Assembly (NCBI GenBank): GCA_016711285.1
Contig: JADJTG010000012.1
Coordinates: 186,001 to 250,000, forward strand
Direction: 5' to 3'
DNA: 64,000 nt
From: Sphingobacteriales bacterium
Lineage (GTDB): Bacteria; Bacteroidota; Bacteroidia; Chitinophagales; UBA2359
Shown here piece after piece: positions 25,590-35,518 of this stretch. The first letter of the stretch is position 1. Each line of letters opens with the position of its first letter. Below the pieces are notes generated by a model that saw nothing but the letters and a program-made list of their open reading frames with translations, did no database searches and was not told the DNA's origin. The translations under genes and the position numbers were made by a program.

Positions 25590-28500
25590 TTATTGTCTTT
25601 TTTCGAACATGATGTACAAAAGCGGCAAAACAAAAAGCGTGAGAAAAGTAGCCACTATCAAGCCACCTATTACCACCGTTGCCAAAGGGCGTTGTACTTC
25701 AGCTCCGGCTCCGTTGCTCAGTGCCATCGGCAAAAAACCGAGTGAAGCCACCGCCGCCGTCATCAGCACCGGACGCAAGCGCATTCGCGAACCCTTTATT
25801 ACTATATGTTTCAAAGCATCTTTGCTCGAAATTTTGAGGCGGTTAAATTCCGAAATCAATACAATACCATTTAATACCGCCACACCGAATAAAGCAATAA
25901 AGCCAACTCCCGCACTGATACTAAACGGCATTTGGCGCAATGCTAAAAATAAAATACCGCCAATGGCTGATAGCGGAATAGCGGAATATATCAAAAAGCC
26001 GTGCCTGAAACTGTTGAAAGCGAAATACAATAGTACAAAAATTAACAATAAAGAGACCGGAACAGCTATCAGCAAACGATTTTTGGCTTGTTCTAAGTTT
26101 TCAAAAGCACCGCCATAAGTTACATAGTAGCCGCTCGGAAATTCTACCTGTGCAACTACTTTTTGCTGGAGTTCCTGCACGATGCTTTGTACATCACGGT
26201 CTTTGATATTAAAACCCACCACTATGCGGCGTTTGGCATCTTCGCGCTGTATTTGATTCACTCCGTTGCGGATAGCTACATTTGCCACCTGATACAAAGG
26301 AATTTGTATGCCCAAAGGCGTAGGAATAAGTACATTTTGAATATCGGTGATGTTTTTCTTGTCGTTGGTATTCAGGCGCACCACCATATCAAAACGCTTT
26401 TCATCTTCAAATACCAAACCCGTACTTTGACCCGCAAAAGCAGTATTGACTACCTTGTTGATGTCGGCAACAGACAAATTGTACTGTGCTATCATCGGTC
26501 GGTTGTACTCTATAATCACCTGCGGCAATCCGTTGATGGGTTCTACATATAAATTTTCCGTACCCTGAATAGTATTGACAACTGCACCCAAGCGGTCGGC
26601 ATATTTAGCCAAAGTATCTAAATTTTCTCCGAATATTTTACATACTACATCTTGCCGTGCTCCGGTCATCAGTTCATTAAAACGCATTTGTACCGGATAT
26701 TGAAATCCGGCAGTAATACCGGGAATATCTGCCAAGGCTGTTCCCATTTTTTCTGCCAATTCATCAAAAGTTTTGGCAGAAGTCCATTCGTGTTTATCTT
26801 TCAAAATTACCATCATATCGCTGGCTTCCATCGGCATAGGATCGGTGGGCACCTCGCCGCTTCCTATTTTGGTAACGATTTTTATCACTTCGGGAAATTG
26901 GTTTTTGAGAGTATGCGCCGCTTTTTGCACATTTTCAACTGTGGTCGTCAGACTGCTGCCTGTGAGTACGCGCGTATCTACCGCAAAATCGCCCTCTTCC
27001 AAAGCCGGAATAAATTCGCCGCCTAACTGTGTAAGGGTATAAATAGAAAATCCGAATAAAATCAAAATGGCGGCAAGCACTGTTTTGGGAAAATGCAGCA
27101 CTTTTTCCAATACATTGGAATAGGCGTTTTCAATGCGGTGCATCATACGGTCGGATAGATTTTCGTGATGCCCGCCGCTGCCGTGCAATAGCAGCGCACT
27201 CATCATCGGAATATAAGTTAAGGATAAAATAAATGCCCCCAATAGCGCAAAAGCTACTGTTTGCGCCATTGGCTTAAACATTTTTCCTTCAATACCTTGC
27301 AGTGTAAAAATGGGCAAATACACAATGAGAATAATAATTTGACCAAAAACGGCACTGTTCATCATTTTTTCTGAAGTGCGTATTACTAAGTGATCAATAT
27401 TGTCTGCCGGATTTTGCGGTGTGGGGGCTTGCCGCCCATGCAAAGAATGTAGCACTGCCTCTACAATAATCACTGCTCCATCTACGATAAGCCCGAAATC
27501 CAATGCACCCAAACTCATCAAATTGCCGCTTACGCCAAATAAATTCATCATACAAATGGCAAACAACATCGCCAAAGGTATCACCGATGCTACCAATAAA
27601 CCCGCTCTTATATTGCCCAAAAATAAGACCAGCACCAACACTACAATTAAAGCTCCTTCCAAAAGGTTTTTTTCCACGGTGCTGATGGCGTTGTTTACCA
27701 TTTTGGTACGGTCTAAAAACGGCTCTATCACCACACCTTCGGGCAGTGTTTTTTGAATTTGGACAATACGTTCTTTCACGCTTTTGATAACCTCGCTGCT
27801 ATTAGCCCCTTTGAGCATCATCACCACTGCCCCCGATACTTCGCCTTCGTCGTTATAGCACATCGCTCCATAGCGCGTGGCAGAACCGATACGAATGTCG
27901 GCTACATCTTTAATAAACAAGGGCGCACTGCCCTGCCCGCGCGGAATGGCTATATTTCTGATGTCGTCTGCCGATTTCACCAAACCCTCGCTTCTGATAA
28001 ACAATACCGTAGGCCCTTTTTCAATGTAAGCACCACCTGTATTTTGATTGTTGTTTTCTAAAGCCGAAAACACATCGTGTATGGTGATGCCAAAGGCGTT
28101 TAATTTGTCGGGTTTTACGGCAATTTCGTATTGTTTCAGTTTGCCGCCAAAGCTGCTCACCTCGGCTACACCTTTTACGCCCAGCAATTGTCGCCGCACA
28201 ATCCAATCTTGAATGGTGCGCAACTCTATAGCATCGTATCGCTGCTCATAGCCTTTTTCGGGACGTAGCACATACTGATAAATTTCACCCAAACCAGTAG
28301 TGATAGGTCCCAATTCGGGTGTACCAATACCTGCCGGAATTTGGTTTTGTACTTGTTGCAAACGCTCCGCTACCTGTTGGCGCGCCCAGTAAATATCCAC
28401 TTCATCTTCAAACACAATCGTTACCAACGATAAGCCAAAGCGCGAAAAACTTCTTATTTCTTTAATACCTGATATATTGCTATTTGCCTGCTCTATCGGA

Positions 28501-28700
28501 AAAGTGATGAGGCGTTCAATATCAGTAGCTCCGAAAGATGGAGCTTGTGTGATGATTTGTACCTGATTGTCGGTAATATCGGGTACGGCATCAATGGGTA
28601 GCAGCGTTGCCTGATAGCTGCCAATAATGATGAGGGAAAGCACTAATAGCCCCACAACGAGTTTGTTCCTCACGGAAAACTCAATAATATGTTTTAGCAT
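25590..28700 (-). CDS. czcA: CzcA/CusA heavy-metal RND efflux pump
   Basis: The 1036-residue protein has the 12-helix RND layout with two large periplasmic domains. The start motif IEFSVRNKLVVGLLVLSLIIIG, the LPIDAVPDITDNQVQI strand and TSFGATDIE-like pore entrance are typical of metal pumps. In helix 4, DFGLIVDGAVIIVE shows Asp, Asp and Glu spaced 0, +6, +13, as in CzcA (proton relay of the Zn/Co/Cd class). The substrate is therefore more likely a divalent cation than Cu/Ag, which is inference. It is the second gene of a four-gene operon with 28794-29195 upstream. Confidence 0.94.
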   Translation of the reverse strand: MLKHIIEFSVRNKLVVGLLVLSLIIIGSYQATLLPIDAVPDITDNQVQIITQAPSFGATDIERLITFPIEQANSNISGIKEIRSFSRFGLSLVTIVFEDEVDIYWARQQVAERLQQVQNQIPAGIGTPELGPITTGLGEIYQYVLRPEKGYEQRYDAIELRTIQDWIVRRQLLGVKGVAEVSSFGGKLKQYEIAVKPDKLNAFGITIHDVFSALENNNQNTGGAYIEKGPTVLFIRSEGLVKSADDIRNIAIPRGQGSAPLFIKDVADIRIGSATRYGAMCYNDEGEVSGAVVMMLKGANSSEVIKSVKERIVQIQKTLPEGVVIEPFLDRTKMVNNAISTVEKNLLEGALIVVLVLVLFLGNIRAGLLVASVIPLAMLFAICMMNLFGVSGNLMSLGALDFGLIVDGAVIIVEAVLHSLHGRQAPTPQNPADNIDHLVIRTSEKMMNSAVFGQIIILIVYLPIFTLQGIEGKMFKPMAQTVAFALLGAFILSLTYIPMMSALLLHGSGGHHENLSDRMMHRIENAYSNVLEKVLHFPKTVLAAILILFGFSIYTLTQLGGEFIPALEEGDFAVDTRVLTGSSLTTTVENVQKAAHTLKNQFPEVIKIVTKIGSGEVPTDPMPMEASDMMVILKDKHEWTSAKTFDELAEKMGTALADIPGITAGFQYPVQMRFNELMTGARQDVVCKIFGENLDTLAKYADRLGAVVNTIQGTENLYVEPINGLPQVIIEYNRPMIAQYNLSVADINKVVNTAFAGQSTGLVFEDEKRFDMVVRLNTNDKKNITDIQNVLIPTPLGIQIPLYQVANVAIRNGVNQIQREDAKRRIVVGFNIKDRDVQSIVQELQQKVVAQVEFPSGYYVTYGGAFENLEQAKNRLLIAVPVSLLLIFVLLYFAFNSFRHGFLIYSAIPLSAIGGILFLALRQMPFSISAGVGFIALFGVAVLNGIVLISEFNRLKISSKDALKHIVIKGSRMRLRPVLMTAAVASLGFLPMALSNGAGAEVQRPLATVVIGGLIVATFLTLFVLPLLYIMFEKRQ

Positions 28701-28793
28701 TAAATATTTTTACTTAAAAATGATAAACAAATAAAAATTCATCTGTCCAACAGCTTTTTCAAACTGCTGAAAACACATTTTTTAAATACATCA

Positions 28794-29195
28794 TTAATAA
28801 GTTTGTGGAGGCTGCCAGATATTATCCAAATAATTGGACGAATAAAAAACGGCATCGTAATGCCCGTGCGGTGTGAGCCGTTTGGTGTCGGGGAATAAAT
28901 AAGGAGATGATGACTGTGTTACCACAACTATCTCATGGAAAGGGTGCGAAAGCGGACTGTTGCTGCAACAGTCGTGCGTTTTGAAGGGCAGACGCTTATC
29001 TTTTTCATAATCTTCATCTTGCACTACACCTTGTGTATAATGCAAACTCAGAAAATCAAAAAAACTCATCTGATTATCTACTATGCGATGTTCCATAAAA
29101 TGCTCTATCAGCAGGGGCAACCGCAACAATTCGTGCAATTCCGTAGTTCCTAACAAATAAAGGACTAATAAAAATATGGAAACATGATTTTTCAC
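28794..29195 (-). CDS. Small His/Cys-containing protein leading the czc operon
   Basis: The 133-residue protein starts at a GTG (29195), has an N-terminal hydrophobic segment (about residues 5-17, a signal peptide or anchor), a TTELHELLRLPLLIEHFMEH stretch, and a later segment with clustered ligands (KTHDCCSNSPLSHPFHE). Proteins of this look often stand just before CzcCBA genes in Bacteroidota. A periplasmic metal-binding or sensing role is plausible but is inferred from ligands and context only. A TACATTTG box ends five bases before the start, so the transcript may be leaderless. Confidence 0.7.
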   Translation of the reverse strand: MKNHVSIFLLVLYLLGTTELHELLRLPLLIEHFMEHRIVDNQMSFFDFLSLHYTQGVVQDEDYEKDKRLPFKTHDCCSNSPLSHPFHEIVVVTQSSSPYLFPDTKRLTPHGHYDAVFYSSNYLDNIWQPPQTY

Positions 29196-29199
29196 AATG

Positions 29200-29207
29200 C
29201 AAATGTA
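29200..29207 (-). promoter_or_regulatory. Putative -7 box TACATTTG of the czc operon
   Basis: Minus-strand TACATTTG, whose G is five bases from the GTG start at 29195. It would drive all four efflux genes. Confidence 0.55.
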
Positions 29208-29410
29208 TAAAAAAAGCCAAAACTCCTATGTTAATTTTTTTTAAAAAATGGAACGCTAATTGTATTGTTTCTTTTGAAAAACATTTGCCGAATACTTATT
29301 TTTTTATAGAATACTATCTTTTATATGTTTGTTTATTCAACAAAACACTACAAAACAGTAATAAATTTTAATATTTTTTCCCCATTTTATCATAAATGTA
29401 CAAACTTATA

Positions 29411-29418
29411 TAATTTTG
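29411..29418 (+). promoter_or_regulatory. Putative -7 box TAATTTTG of topA
   Basis: TAATTTTG in an otherwise featureless AT-rich region (29208-29501), 83 bp before the topA ATG. Confidence 0.5.
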
Positions 29419-29501
29419 TACCCCAATTCTTCTCTTGACAGCCCATTGTGTTGTAAAAAAACATATCCGATGTGCTATTATTTCATCAGAAAAGTATAGT
29501 A

Positions 29502-31847
29502 ATGATTAAAAACCTCCTCATTGTAGAATCGCCCGCTAAGGCTAAAACCATTGAAAAAATATTAGGAAAAGACTTTAAAGTGGAGTCCTGCTATGGTCAT
29601 ATCCGCGATTTGCCCAAAGAAAATAAAGCCATTGACGTAGAAAACAATTTCAAACCGCTTTATATTATTCCTGAAGATAAAGAACAAACGGTTGAAAAAT
29701 TAGGCAAACTCATTGAACAATCGGAACAGGTGTGGTTGGCAACGGACGAAGACCGCGAAGGCGAAGCTATTTCGTGGCACTTATGCGAAGTGTTTAATTT
29801 GAATGTAGATGATACCAAACGCATCGTATTTCACGAAATTACCAAACCTGCCTTGCTCAAAGCAATTCAGGTTCCCCGCAAAATCAATTTGGATTTGGTA
29901 GATGCCCAACAGGCACGCCGTCTGCTCGACCGCTTGGTGGGTTTTGAAATATCTCCTATCCTTTGGCGAAAAATCAGCAACAACAAGGCACTTTCTGCGG
30001 GGCGTGTGCAGTCGGTGGCGGTGCGCTTGGTGGTGGAGCGCGAGCGCGAAATTCAGTCGTTCCAACAAGGCAGCTTTTATAAAATCAATGCGTATTTTAA
30101 TATAGCCGACAAAGAAGGCAAAAACACCGTACTCAAAGCCGAATTACCCAAACGCTTCGATACCGAAGCCGAAGGTGTGGCTTTTTTGCAATTGTGCAGC
30201 AAAGCAATTTTTAAAGTGAATGATTTGCAGGTGAAGCCCGTAAAGCGCAAACCTGCTGCACCCTTTACCACTTCTACATTACAACAAGAAGCCGGACGCA
30301 AATTAGGGTATTCGGTGTCTAAAACAATGTTGCTGGCTCAACGCCTCTACGAAGCCGGTTTTATCACTTATATGCGTACCGACTCGGTGGTGCTCTCCGA
30401 CACCGCACGCGAAGCCGCCGCCGCCGAAATAGAAAAATCTTACGGCAAACATTATGTGGAAATACGCCAATACAACACACAAGCCAAAGATGCGCAAGAA
30501 GCCCACGAAGCCATTCGTCCTACTTATTTTGAGGAGCATAAAGCGGGGACTACTGCCGAAGAGCGCGCCCTCTACGAGCTGATTTGGAAACGAACCCTCG
30601 CCTCGCAAATGCGCGATGCCGACCTCGAACGCACCATTGCCAAAATTGGTATTTCTACCTCTGCCGAAGAACTCACCGCACAGGGCGAAATGCTCAAATT
30701 CGACGGATTTTTGCGCCTCTATCGCGAGTCTTTTGATGATGAGGACGACAGTAACGAAGATGCTCAAACGATTTTGCCACCTTTGAGCATCGGGCAAACC
30801 CTTGAACTCAAAGAAATGCGCTGCGCCCAACGGCAGTATCGCGCACCCTATCGTTATTCGGAGGCTTCGTTGGTGAAAAAAATGGAAGAACTCGGCATCG
30901 GCCGCCCTTCTACTTACGCACCTACTATCAATACCATTTTGAAGCGTGAATATGTAAAAAAAGACAGCCGAGATGGCACAAAACAGCATTTTTCGCTGCA
31001 TACACTTGCCAATGGCAACATCGCCCAAAGCCACACAGAGGAAATTATCGGTGCAGAAAAACACAAATTATTTCCTACCGATATGGGGAAATTAGTGAAT
31101 GATTTTTTGGTAGAACATTTTGAAGATGTGGTTAATTATGATTTTACCGCCAAAATAGAAGCACAATTTGACCATATTGCCAACGGCGATATGAACTGGG
31201 TGAATATGTTGTCGGATTTTTACAAACCATTTAAGCAGGAGGTACTGCAAACTTCGCAAGAAGCAAAAAAAATTACCGGAGAGCGCGTACTCGGCATTGA
31301 CCCCAAAAGCGGAAAAGAAGTATCAGCCAAATTGGGCAGATATGGTAAAATGATTCAAATCGGAAAAGCCGAAGATGAAGAAAAACCGCTTTTTGCCAAA
31401 ATGTTGCCGCATCAGGAAATTTCGGATATTCGGCTCGAAGATGCTCTGGCTCTTTTTGCATTGCCGCGTACTGTGGGCGTTTTTGAAGGAAAAGAAATTC
31501 AAGCCTCCGATGGAAAATTCGGTCCTTATGTAGTACATAATAAAGTATTTGCTTCTATACCCAAAAATTCGCAACTTAGTCCGCTTACCATCACGTTGGA
31601 AGAGGCTGTTGCACTTTTAGAAGCCAAACGCGAACAAGCTGCCAATAAGATAATTCAGGAATTTAACGAAGACTCCGACATCAAAATATTAAACGGCTTA
31701 TATGGTCCTTACATCAAAGCCGGAAAAAACAATATCAAACTTCCCAAAGGCAAAGACCCCAAAGCTCTTACTTTTGACGAAGTGGTAGAAATTATTCAAA
31801 CTGCGCCGCCGCCTTCCGAAAAAAAGAAAGCGAGAAGCAAAAAATAA
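29502..31847 (+). CDS. topA: DNA topoisomerase I
   Basis: The start was placed at the ATG at 29502 because MIKNLLIVESPAKAKTIEKI is the normal beginning; the frame is open 10 codons upstream. The 781-residue enzyme relaxes negative supercoils. The Toprim domain comes first (ATDEDREGEAISWHL metal site). The gate domain holds the active-site Tyr around residue 290 in FITYMRTDS, along with LSAGRVQSVAVRL and GRPSTYAPTI. The C-terminus carries repeat domains of the Bacteroidota type (KLGRYGKMIQIG, DGKFGPYVVHNK, LYGPYIKAGKNN) instead of Cys4 zinc ribbons, and ends in a Lys/Arg tail. Confidence 0.96.
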   Translation: MIKNLLIVESPAKAKTIEKILGKDFKVESCYGHIRDLPKENKAIDVENNFKPLYIIPEDKEQTVEKLGKLIEQSEQVWLATDEDREGEAISWHLCEVFNLNVDDTKRIVFHEITKPALLKAIQVPRKINLDLVDAQQARRLLDRLVGFEISPILWRKISNNKALSAGRVQSVAVRLVVEREREIQSFQQGSFYKINAYFNIADKEGKNTVLKAELPKRFDTEAEGVAFLQLCSKAIFKVNDLQVKPVKRKPAAPFTTSTLQQEAGRKLGYSVSKTMLLAQRLYEAGFITYMRTDSVVLSDTAREAAAAEIEKSYGKHYVEIRQYNTQAKDAQEAHEAIRPTYFEEHKAGTTAEERALYELIWKRTLASQMRDADLERTIAKIGISTSAEELTAQGEMLKFDGFLRLYRESFDDEDDSNEDAQTILPPLSIGQTLELKEMRCAQRQYRAPYRYSEASLVKKMEELGIGRPSTYAPTINTILKREYVKKDSRDGTKQHFSLHTLANGNIAQSHTEEIIGAEKHKLFPTDMGKLVNDFLVEHFEDVVNYDFTAKIEAQFDHIANGDMNWVNMLSDFYKPFKQEVLQTSQEAKKITGERVLGIDPKSGKEVSAKLGRYGKMIQIGKAEDEEKPLFAKMLPHQEISDIRLEDALALFALPRTVGVFEGKEIQASDGKFGPYVVHNKVFASIPKNSQLSPLTITLEEAVALLEAKREQAANKIIQEFNEDSDIKILNGLYGPYIKAGKNNIKLPKGKDPKALTFDEVVEIIQTAPPPSEKKKARSKK

Positions 31848-31876
31848 AAACAGCGCATTGGATATAAAGCGATTTG

Positions 31877-31915
31877 AAATGCCTCCATTTTTTTTGTTGA
31901 AATGGGGGCATTTTT
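31877..31915 (+). terminator. Rho-independent terminator of topA
   Basis: AAATGCCTCCATTT pairs with AAATGGGGGCATTT (one G-T pair), followed by TTT, 30 bp after the topA stop. Confidence 0.88.
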
Positions 31916-32007
31916 AATCCTGCCAAAAGTTATTTTTACACAATTATTCAAAGCATCTGCGACAAACAGTCCTTCGTATCCAGCGCATCAAGCACCATCT
32001 TACGCCT

Positions 32008-33120
32008 ATGTTATTCAGCCAAATAGCCGGACTTCAGGAACTCAAACAGCATATTTTACATCTGTTTCAGCATCAGCGGCTGGCACATGCCTATTTGCTG
32101 TTGGGAAATGACGGCTGGGGAGCTTTGTCTGTGGCAATGGCAATGGCGCAATACGCCGTGTGCAGCAATCCCCACAGCTACGATGCTTGCGGCTCTTGTG
32201 CCGCCTGTGCAAAAGCCCAGAAACTCATTCACCCCGATATTCATTTTACATATCCCGTAGTGGGCAGCGGCGAACTCAGTGCCGAGCACATTTCCAAGTG
32301 GCGCGAGGCTTTTATCGCTAATCCTTACCTGAACGAAGCTCAATGGCTACAAATGTTGGATACCGACAACAAACAAGGCAATATCAGTGCCAAAGAATGT
32401 GCTGCCATTATTAAAAATTTGAGTTTTAAATCATTTGAATCTACTTATAAAATTCAGATTATATGGAAAGCCGAACGCCTCCAAAAAGATGCCAACCGCC
32501 TCCTCAAAACCATTGAAGAACCCGAAGGCAACACCTTGATTTTGATGGTAGCAAGCGATGTGCGCCAAATATTGCCCACTGTGTTGTCAAGGGTGCAAAT
32601 GCTGCGCCTTACGCCACTCGCCGATGAAGAAGTGAGTGATTATTTGCAAAAAAAACATCAAATGTCCACCGGAGCGGCAGCACAAGCGGCTCTTGGCTCA
32701 AATGGCGAAATCAGTACGGCTTTGTGGCAAGGCTCTCACGAAACCCACAATGAGTTGCTGCTGCAATGGTTGCAAGCTACTTATGCCCATCAGCCCGAAA
32801 ACTTTGTGCGCTGGGCTGAAACTATGGCAAAACTGGCACGCGAACAACAAAAAAACTGGTTACGCTATGTACTGTTTTTTGTAGAAGATAGTTGTCGTTT
32901 GCGCTGGCAGTTAGCAAGCCGTCTGCCCGAAGGCGACACGCTCAAATGGGCACAGCGATTGGCTGCTCTTCCTTTGGAAGAAACCGAAAATTTATCCGCT
33001 CTTCTCAACAAGTCAGTAGAATACACCGAGCGCAACGCTCATGCAAAAATTTTGTTTTTTAATCTTTCTATTCAACTTTCTGCTATATTTGCCAAACAAA
33101 AAATTGCTGCAAAAACGTGA
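32008..33120 (+). CDS. holB: DNA polymerase III subunit delta'
   Basis: The 370-residue clamp-loader subunit begins MLFSQIAGLQELKQHIL and contains RLAHAYLLLGNDGWGA (degenerate P-loop, as normal for delta', which does not hydrolyse ATP). A four-Cys zinc module follows (CSNPHSYDACGSCAACAKA, about residues 51-69), then PDIHFTYPV, KIQIIWKAERLQKDANRLLKTIEEPEGNT and PTVLSRVQML (SRC-like motif with Val in place of Cys). It helps load the sliding clamp during replication. Confidence 0.92.
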   Translation: MLFSQIAGLQELKQHILHLFQHQRLAHAYLLLGNDGWGALSVAMAMAQYAVCSNPHSYDACGSCAACAKAQKLIHPDIHFTYPVVGSGELSAEHISKWREAFIANPYLNEAQWLQMLDTDNKQGNISAKECAAIIKNLSFKSFESTYKIQIIWKAERLQKDANRLLKTIEEPEGNTLILMVASDVRQILPTVLSRVQMLRLTPLADEEVSDYLQKKHQMSTGAAAQAALGSNGEISTALWQGSHETHNELLLQWLQATYAHQPENFVRWAETMAKLAREQQKNWLRYVLFFVEDSCRLRWQLASRLPEGDTLKWAQRLAALPLEETENLSALLNKSVEYTERNAHAKILFFNLSIQLSAIFAKQKIAAKT

Positions 33121-33197
33121 ATACAGTATTGTATTTATCTGTTTTTGTTTCTTTTATCAGGTATTTTTTGTTGATTAATGGTAAAAAATAATAATAT

Positions 33198-34405
33198 ATG
33201 GCTATTACTGGATTTTCTTCTGAATTTTCGCTAACGCCCTTGGAGGAACGAGCCGAAATTGTATTCAAACGCGGCTCTTTGTATATTGGTATTCCCAAGG
33301 AAACCTCTTTTCAGGAGCGGCGCATTGCCCTCACGCCACAGGCGGTGGAGCTGCTTGTAGCCAAAGGGCATCGGGTCACTATAGAAAGCGGTGCGGGTTT
33401 GGGGGCGCATTTCAGCGACAGAGAATATGCCGAAGTAGGAGCTGATATCGTTTTTGATACAAAAAAAGTTTTTGAAGCGCAGGTTATTCTCAAAACAGCA
33501 CCACTCACCACCGCCGAAACAGATTATCTGCACCCGTACCAAATAATTTTTTCGCCGCTGCATCTGCCTACGATGAGTGCCGATTTTTTGCCTTCCCTGA
33601 TGCAAAAACAAGTAACTGCTATCGCTTATGAATATATAAAAGACGAAAAAAACACCTTTCCTATCGTTCGTGCCGCCAGCGAAATAGCAGGCAGTACCGC
33701 ACTGCTCATAGCTGCAGAGCATTTGAGCAATGCTCAAGGCGGACGCGGTATTTTATTGGGTGGTATCAGCGGGGTAGCTCCGGCTGTAGTATTGGTATTG
33801 GGCGCAGGTGTGGTTGGCGAATATGTGGCGCGTACTGCTTTGGGCTTGGGTGCGGAAGTGCGCGTATTTGACAACAGTATTTCTAAGCTGATACGACTGC
33901 AAAATCATTTAGGGCAACGTGTTTATACTTCTACCATCATTCCTGCCGTGCTCAAAAAGAACTGGCAAATGCCGATGTAGCCGTAGGAGCTATACACGCC
34001 GAAAGCGGAAGAACTTTGTGTGTGGTGAGCGAAGATATGGTAGAAGCAATGAAGCCCGGCTCCGTTATCATCGACATCAGCATTGACCAAGGCGGCTGCT
34101 TTGCCACTTCCGAAGTCACTTCGCACCAAAAACCCACTTTCGTAAAACACGACATTATTCATTACTGTGTGCCGAATATTGCTTCGCGGGTTTCAAAAAC
34201 GGCTTCCATTGCATTCAGCAATGTGCTTACCCCCCTACTGCTGCGTGCCCACGAATACGGCGGCTTCGAAAAGCTGCTTACCAACTACAGAGGTGCGCGT
34301 CACGGTGTATATCTGTATAAAGGCAGGCTCACCAACCGCTTTCTATCGGAGCGTTTTAATTTGCGCTACACCGATTTGGATTTGCTGATGGCAACTAATT
34401 TTTAG
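33198..34405 (+). pseudogene. ald: Alanine dehydrogenase, interrupted by one frameshift
   Basis: Two frames together make a complete alanine dehydrogenase of about 402 residues. The first (33198-33980) holds IGIPKETSFQERRIALTPQA, KGHRVTIESGAGLGAHFSD and the NAD-binding glycine motif VLVLGAGVVGEYVARTA. The second (open before 34016, to 34405) holds ADVAVGAIHAESGRT, PGSVIIDISIDQGGCFATSE and VPNIASRVSKTASIAFSN. The break is at 33954-33959: a run of five A where six would keep the frame and give LKKELANADV. The enzyme interconverts alanine and pyruvate. It may be a real knockout, a sequencing indel, or (less likely) slippage; all catalytic parts are otherwise intact. Confidence 0.85.
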
Positions 34406-34583
34406 CTATTTTTTTTCATTTTCAAATATTTTACTGCACCCTATTGCTTATATTTTTATTAAGCTGTTTCTTATTCGCACATAGACATAATTATTTTGCA
34501 ATTTTTTCGTTGTTGCAAAAAAGGCAATATTTTTTGTTACTCATCTTTTAAAATAATATTTAGACCCTTCATTTTATTTTTTC

Positions 34584-35417
34584 ATGTATTTAATGATTCG
34601 TTCTGTGATAGCAGTGCTGCTGTTGGCGTGTGTTTCTGCCGCCGATTGTCAGGCACAACAACAGTCGGTAGGTGCTTGGCTCGGTTTTTCCAACTACTTC
34701 GGCGACCTCAATACCGGTGGCGGCTTACAAGGTATTCGTCCGGCGGGCGGCGTATTGTACCGTTATAGCATTTCCGACTATATCGCCATTAAGGGCATTG
34801 CCAATCTCGGCTTTCTTTCCTACCGCGATGAATACTCCAAACGTCCTTTTCAGCAAGCCCGCAACCTGAGTTTTCATTCCCATGTTTTGGAAGCAGGTGC
34901 GCAATTTGAATTTAATTTTCTGCGTTTCGTTCCGGGCGATGTCAATCATTACTTCTCGCCTTATCTGGCAGTGGGTGTGTCGGTGTTTCACTTCAACCCC
35001 AAAGCGACCTTAGATGGCGAAACCTACAAATTGCAGGAAATAGGCACTGAAGGACAGCGCAATCCCGACCTCACAGGCTTAGAGCCATATAAGCGTTTGC
35101 AACCCGCTCTACCGATGGGTTTGGGCATTAAATACTGGCTCAAAAATAATTGGGTGCTGGGCATGGAAGTGGGCTATCGTTTCACTTTTACCGATTATTT
35201 AGATGACGTAAAAGGCTTGTATGTTGATGAGGGCGTATTAGGCGGCAGTAACTCCGAAACCGCCCGCCTCGCCGACCGCTCGCGCGAAGTACGCAGCCCT
35301 CGCATCGGCGAAGCAGGCAGGCAGCGCGGCGATAGTGTGAGCAACGATTCTTTTTTATTCGGCGGCGTAACACTCTCGTATGTCATTTACCAAGTGAAAT
35401 GTCCGCGCGGTCGTTAA
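34584..35417 (+). CDS. DUF6089 family outer-membrane beta-barrel protein
   Basis: The 277-residue protein has a signal peptide (cleavage near CQAQQQ; the ATG at 34593 is also possible). The mature part has alternating strands typical of an eight-stranded barrel: SVGAWLGFSNYFGDLNTG, SISDYIAIKGIANLGFLSY, HYFSPYLAVGVSVFHFNPK, NNWVLGMEVGYRFTFTDYLDDVKG, FLFGGVTLSYVIY. DUF6089 genes commonly precede uppS and bamA in Bacteroidota, as here. The role is not established, but the position points to envelope biogenesis. A charged loop (about residues 225-260, ARLADRSREVRS) near the end is unusual. Confidence 0.85.
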   Translation: MYLMIRSVIAVLLLACVSAADCQAQQQSVGAWLGFSNYFGDLNTGGGLQGIRPAGGVLYRYSISDYIAIKGIANLGFLSYRDEYSKRPFQQARNLSFHSHVLEAGAQFEFNFLRFVPGDVNHYFSPYLAVGVSVFHFNPKATLDGETYKLQEIGTEGQRNPDLTGLEPYKRLQPALPMGLGIKYWLKNNWVLGMEVGYRFTFTDYLDDVKGLYVDEGVLGGSNSETARLADRSREVRSPRIGEAGRQRGDSVSNDSFLFGGVTLSYVIYQVKCPRGR

Positions 35418-35446
35418 AGTGTGCCGCTGTTTTATTAAAAAATTCT

Positions 35447-35454
35447 TAATTTTG
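35447..35454 (+). promoter_or_regulatory. Putative -7 box TAATTTTG of uppS-bamA
   Basis: TAATTTTG followed by C, 64 bp before the uppS ATG; the likely promoter of the uppS-bamA-ompH run. Confidence 0.55.
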
Positions 35455-35518
35455 CAGTCTTCTATCCCAACCTGAAACGGCACAGGGCGTGTCGCATCAG
35501 CGTGGTTTTTGTGTATCA

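Noticed and set aside
30303..31064. 253-codon minus-strand frame inside topA
   Set aside because: It is the antisense of a strongly conserved topA region and has no recognisable protein motif.
33940..33970. Programmed -1 frameshift in ald
   Set aside because: The site has five A before G rather than the classic A AAA AAG, no following stem-loop was seen, and ald is not known to use frameshifting.
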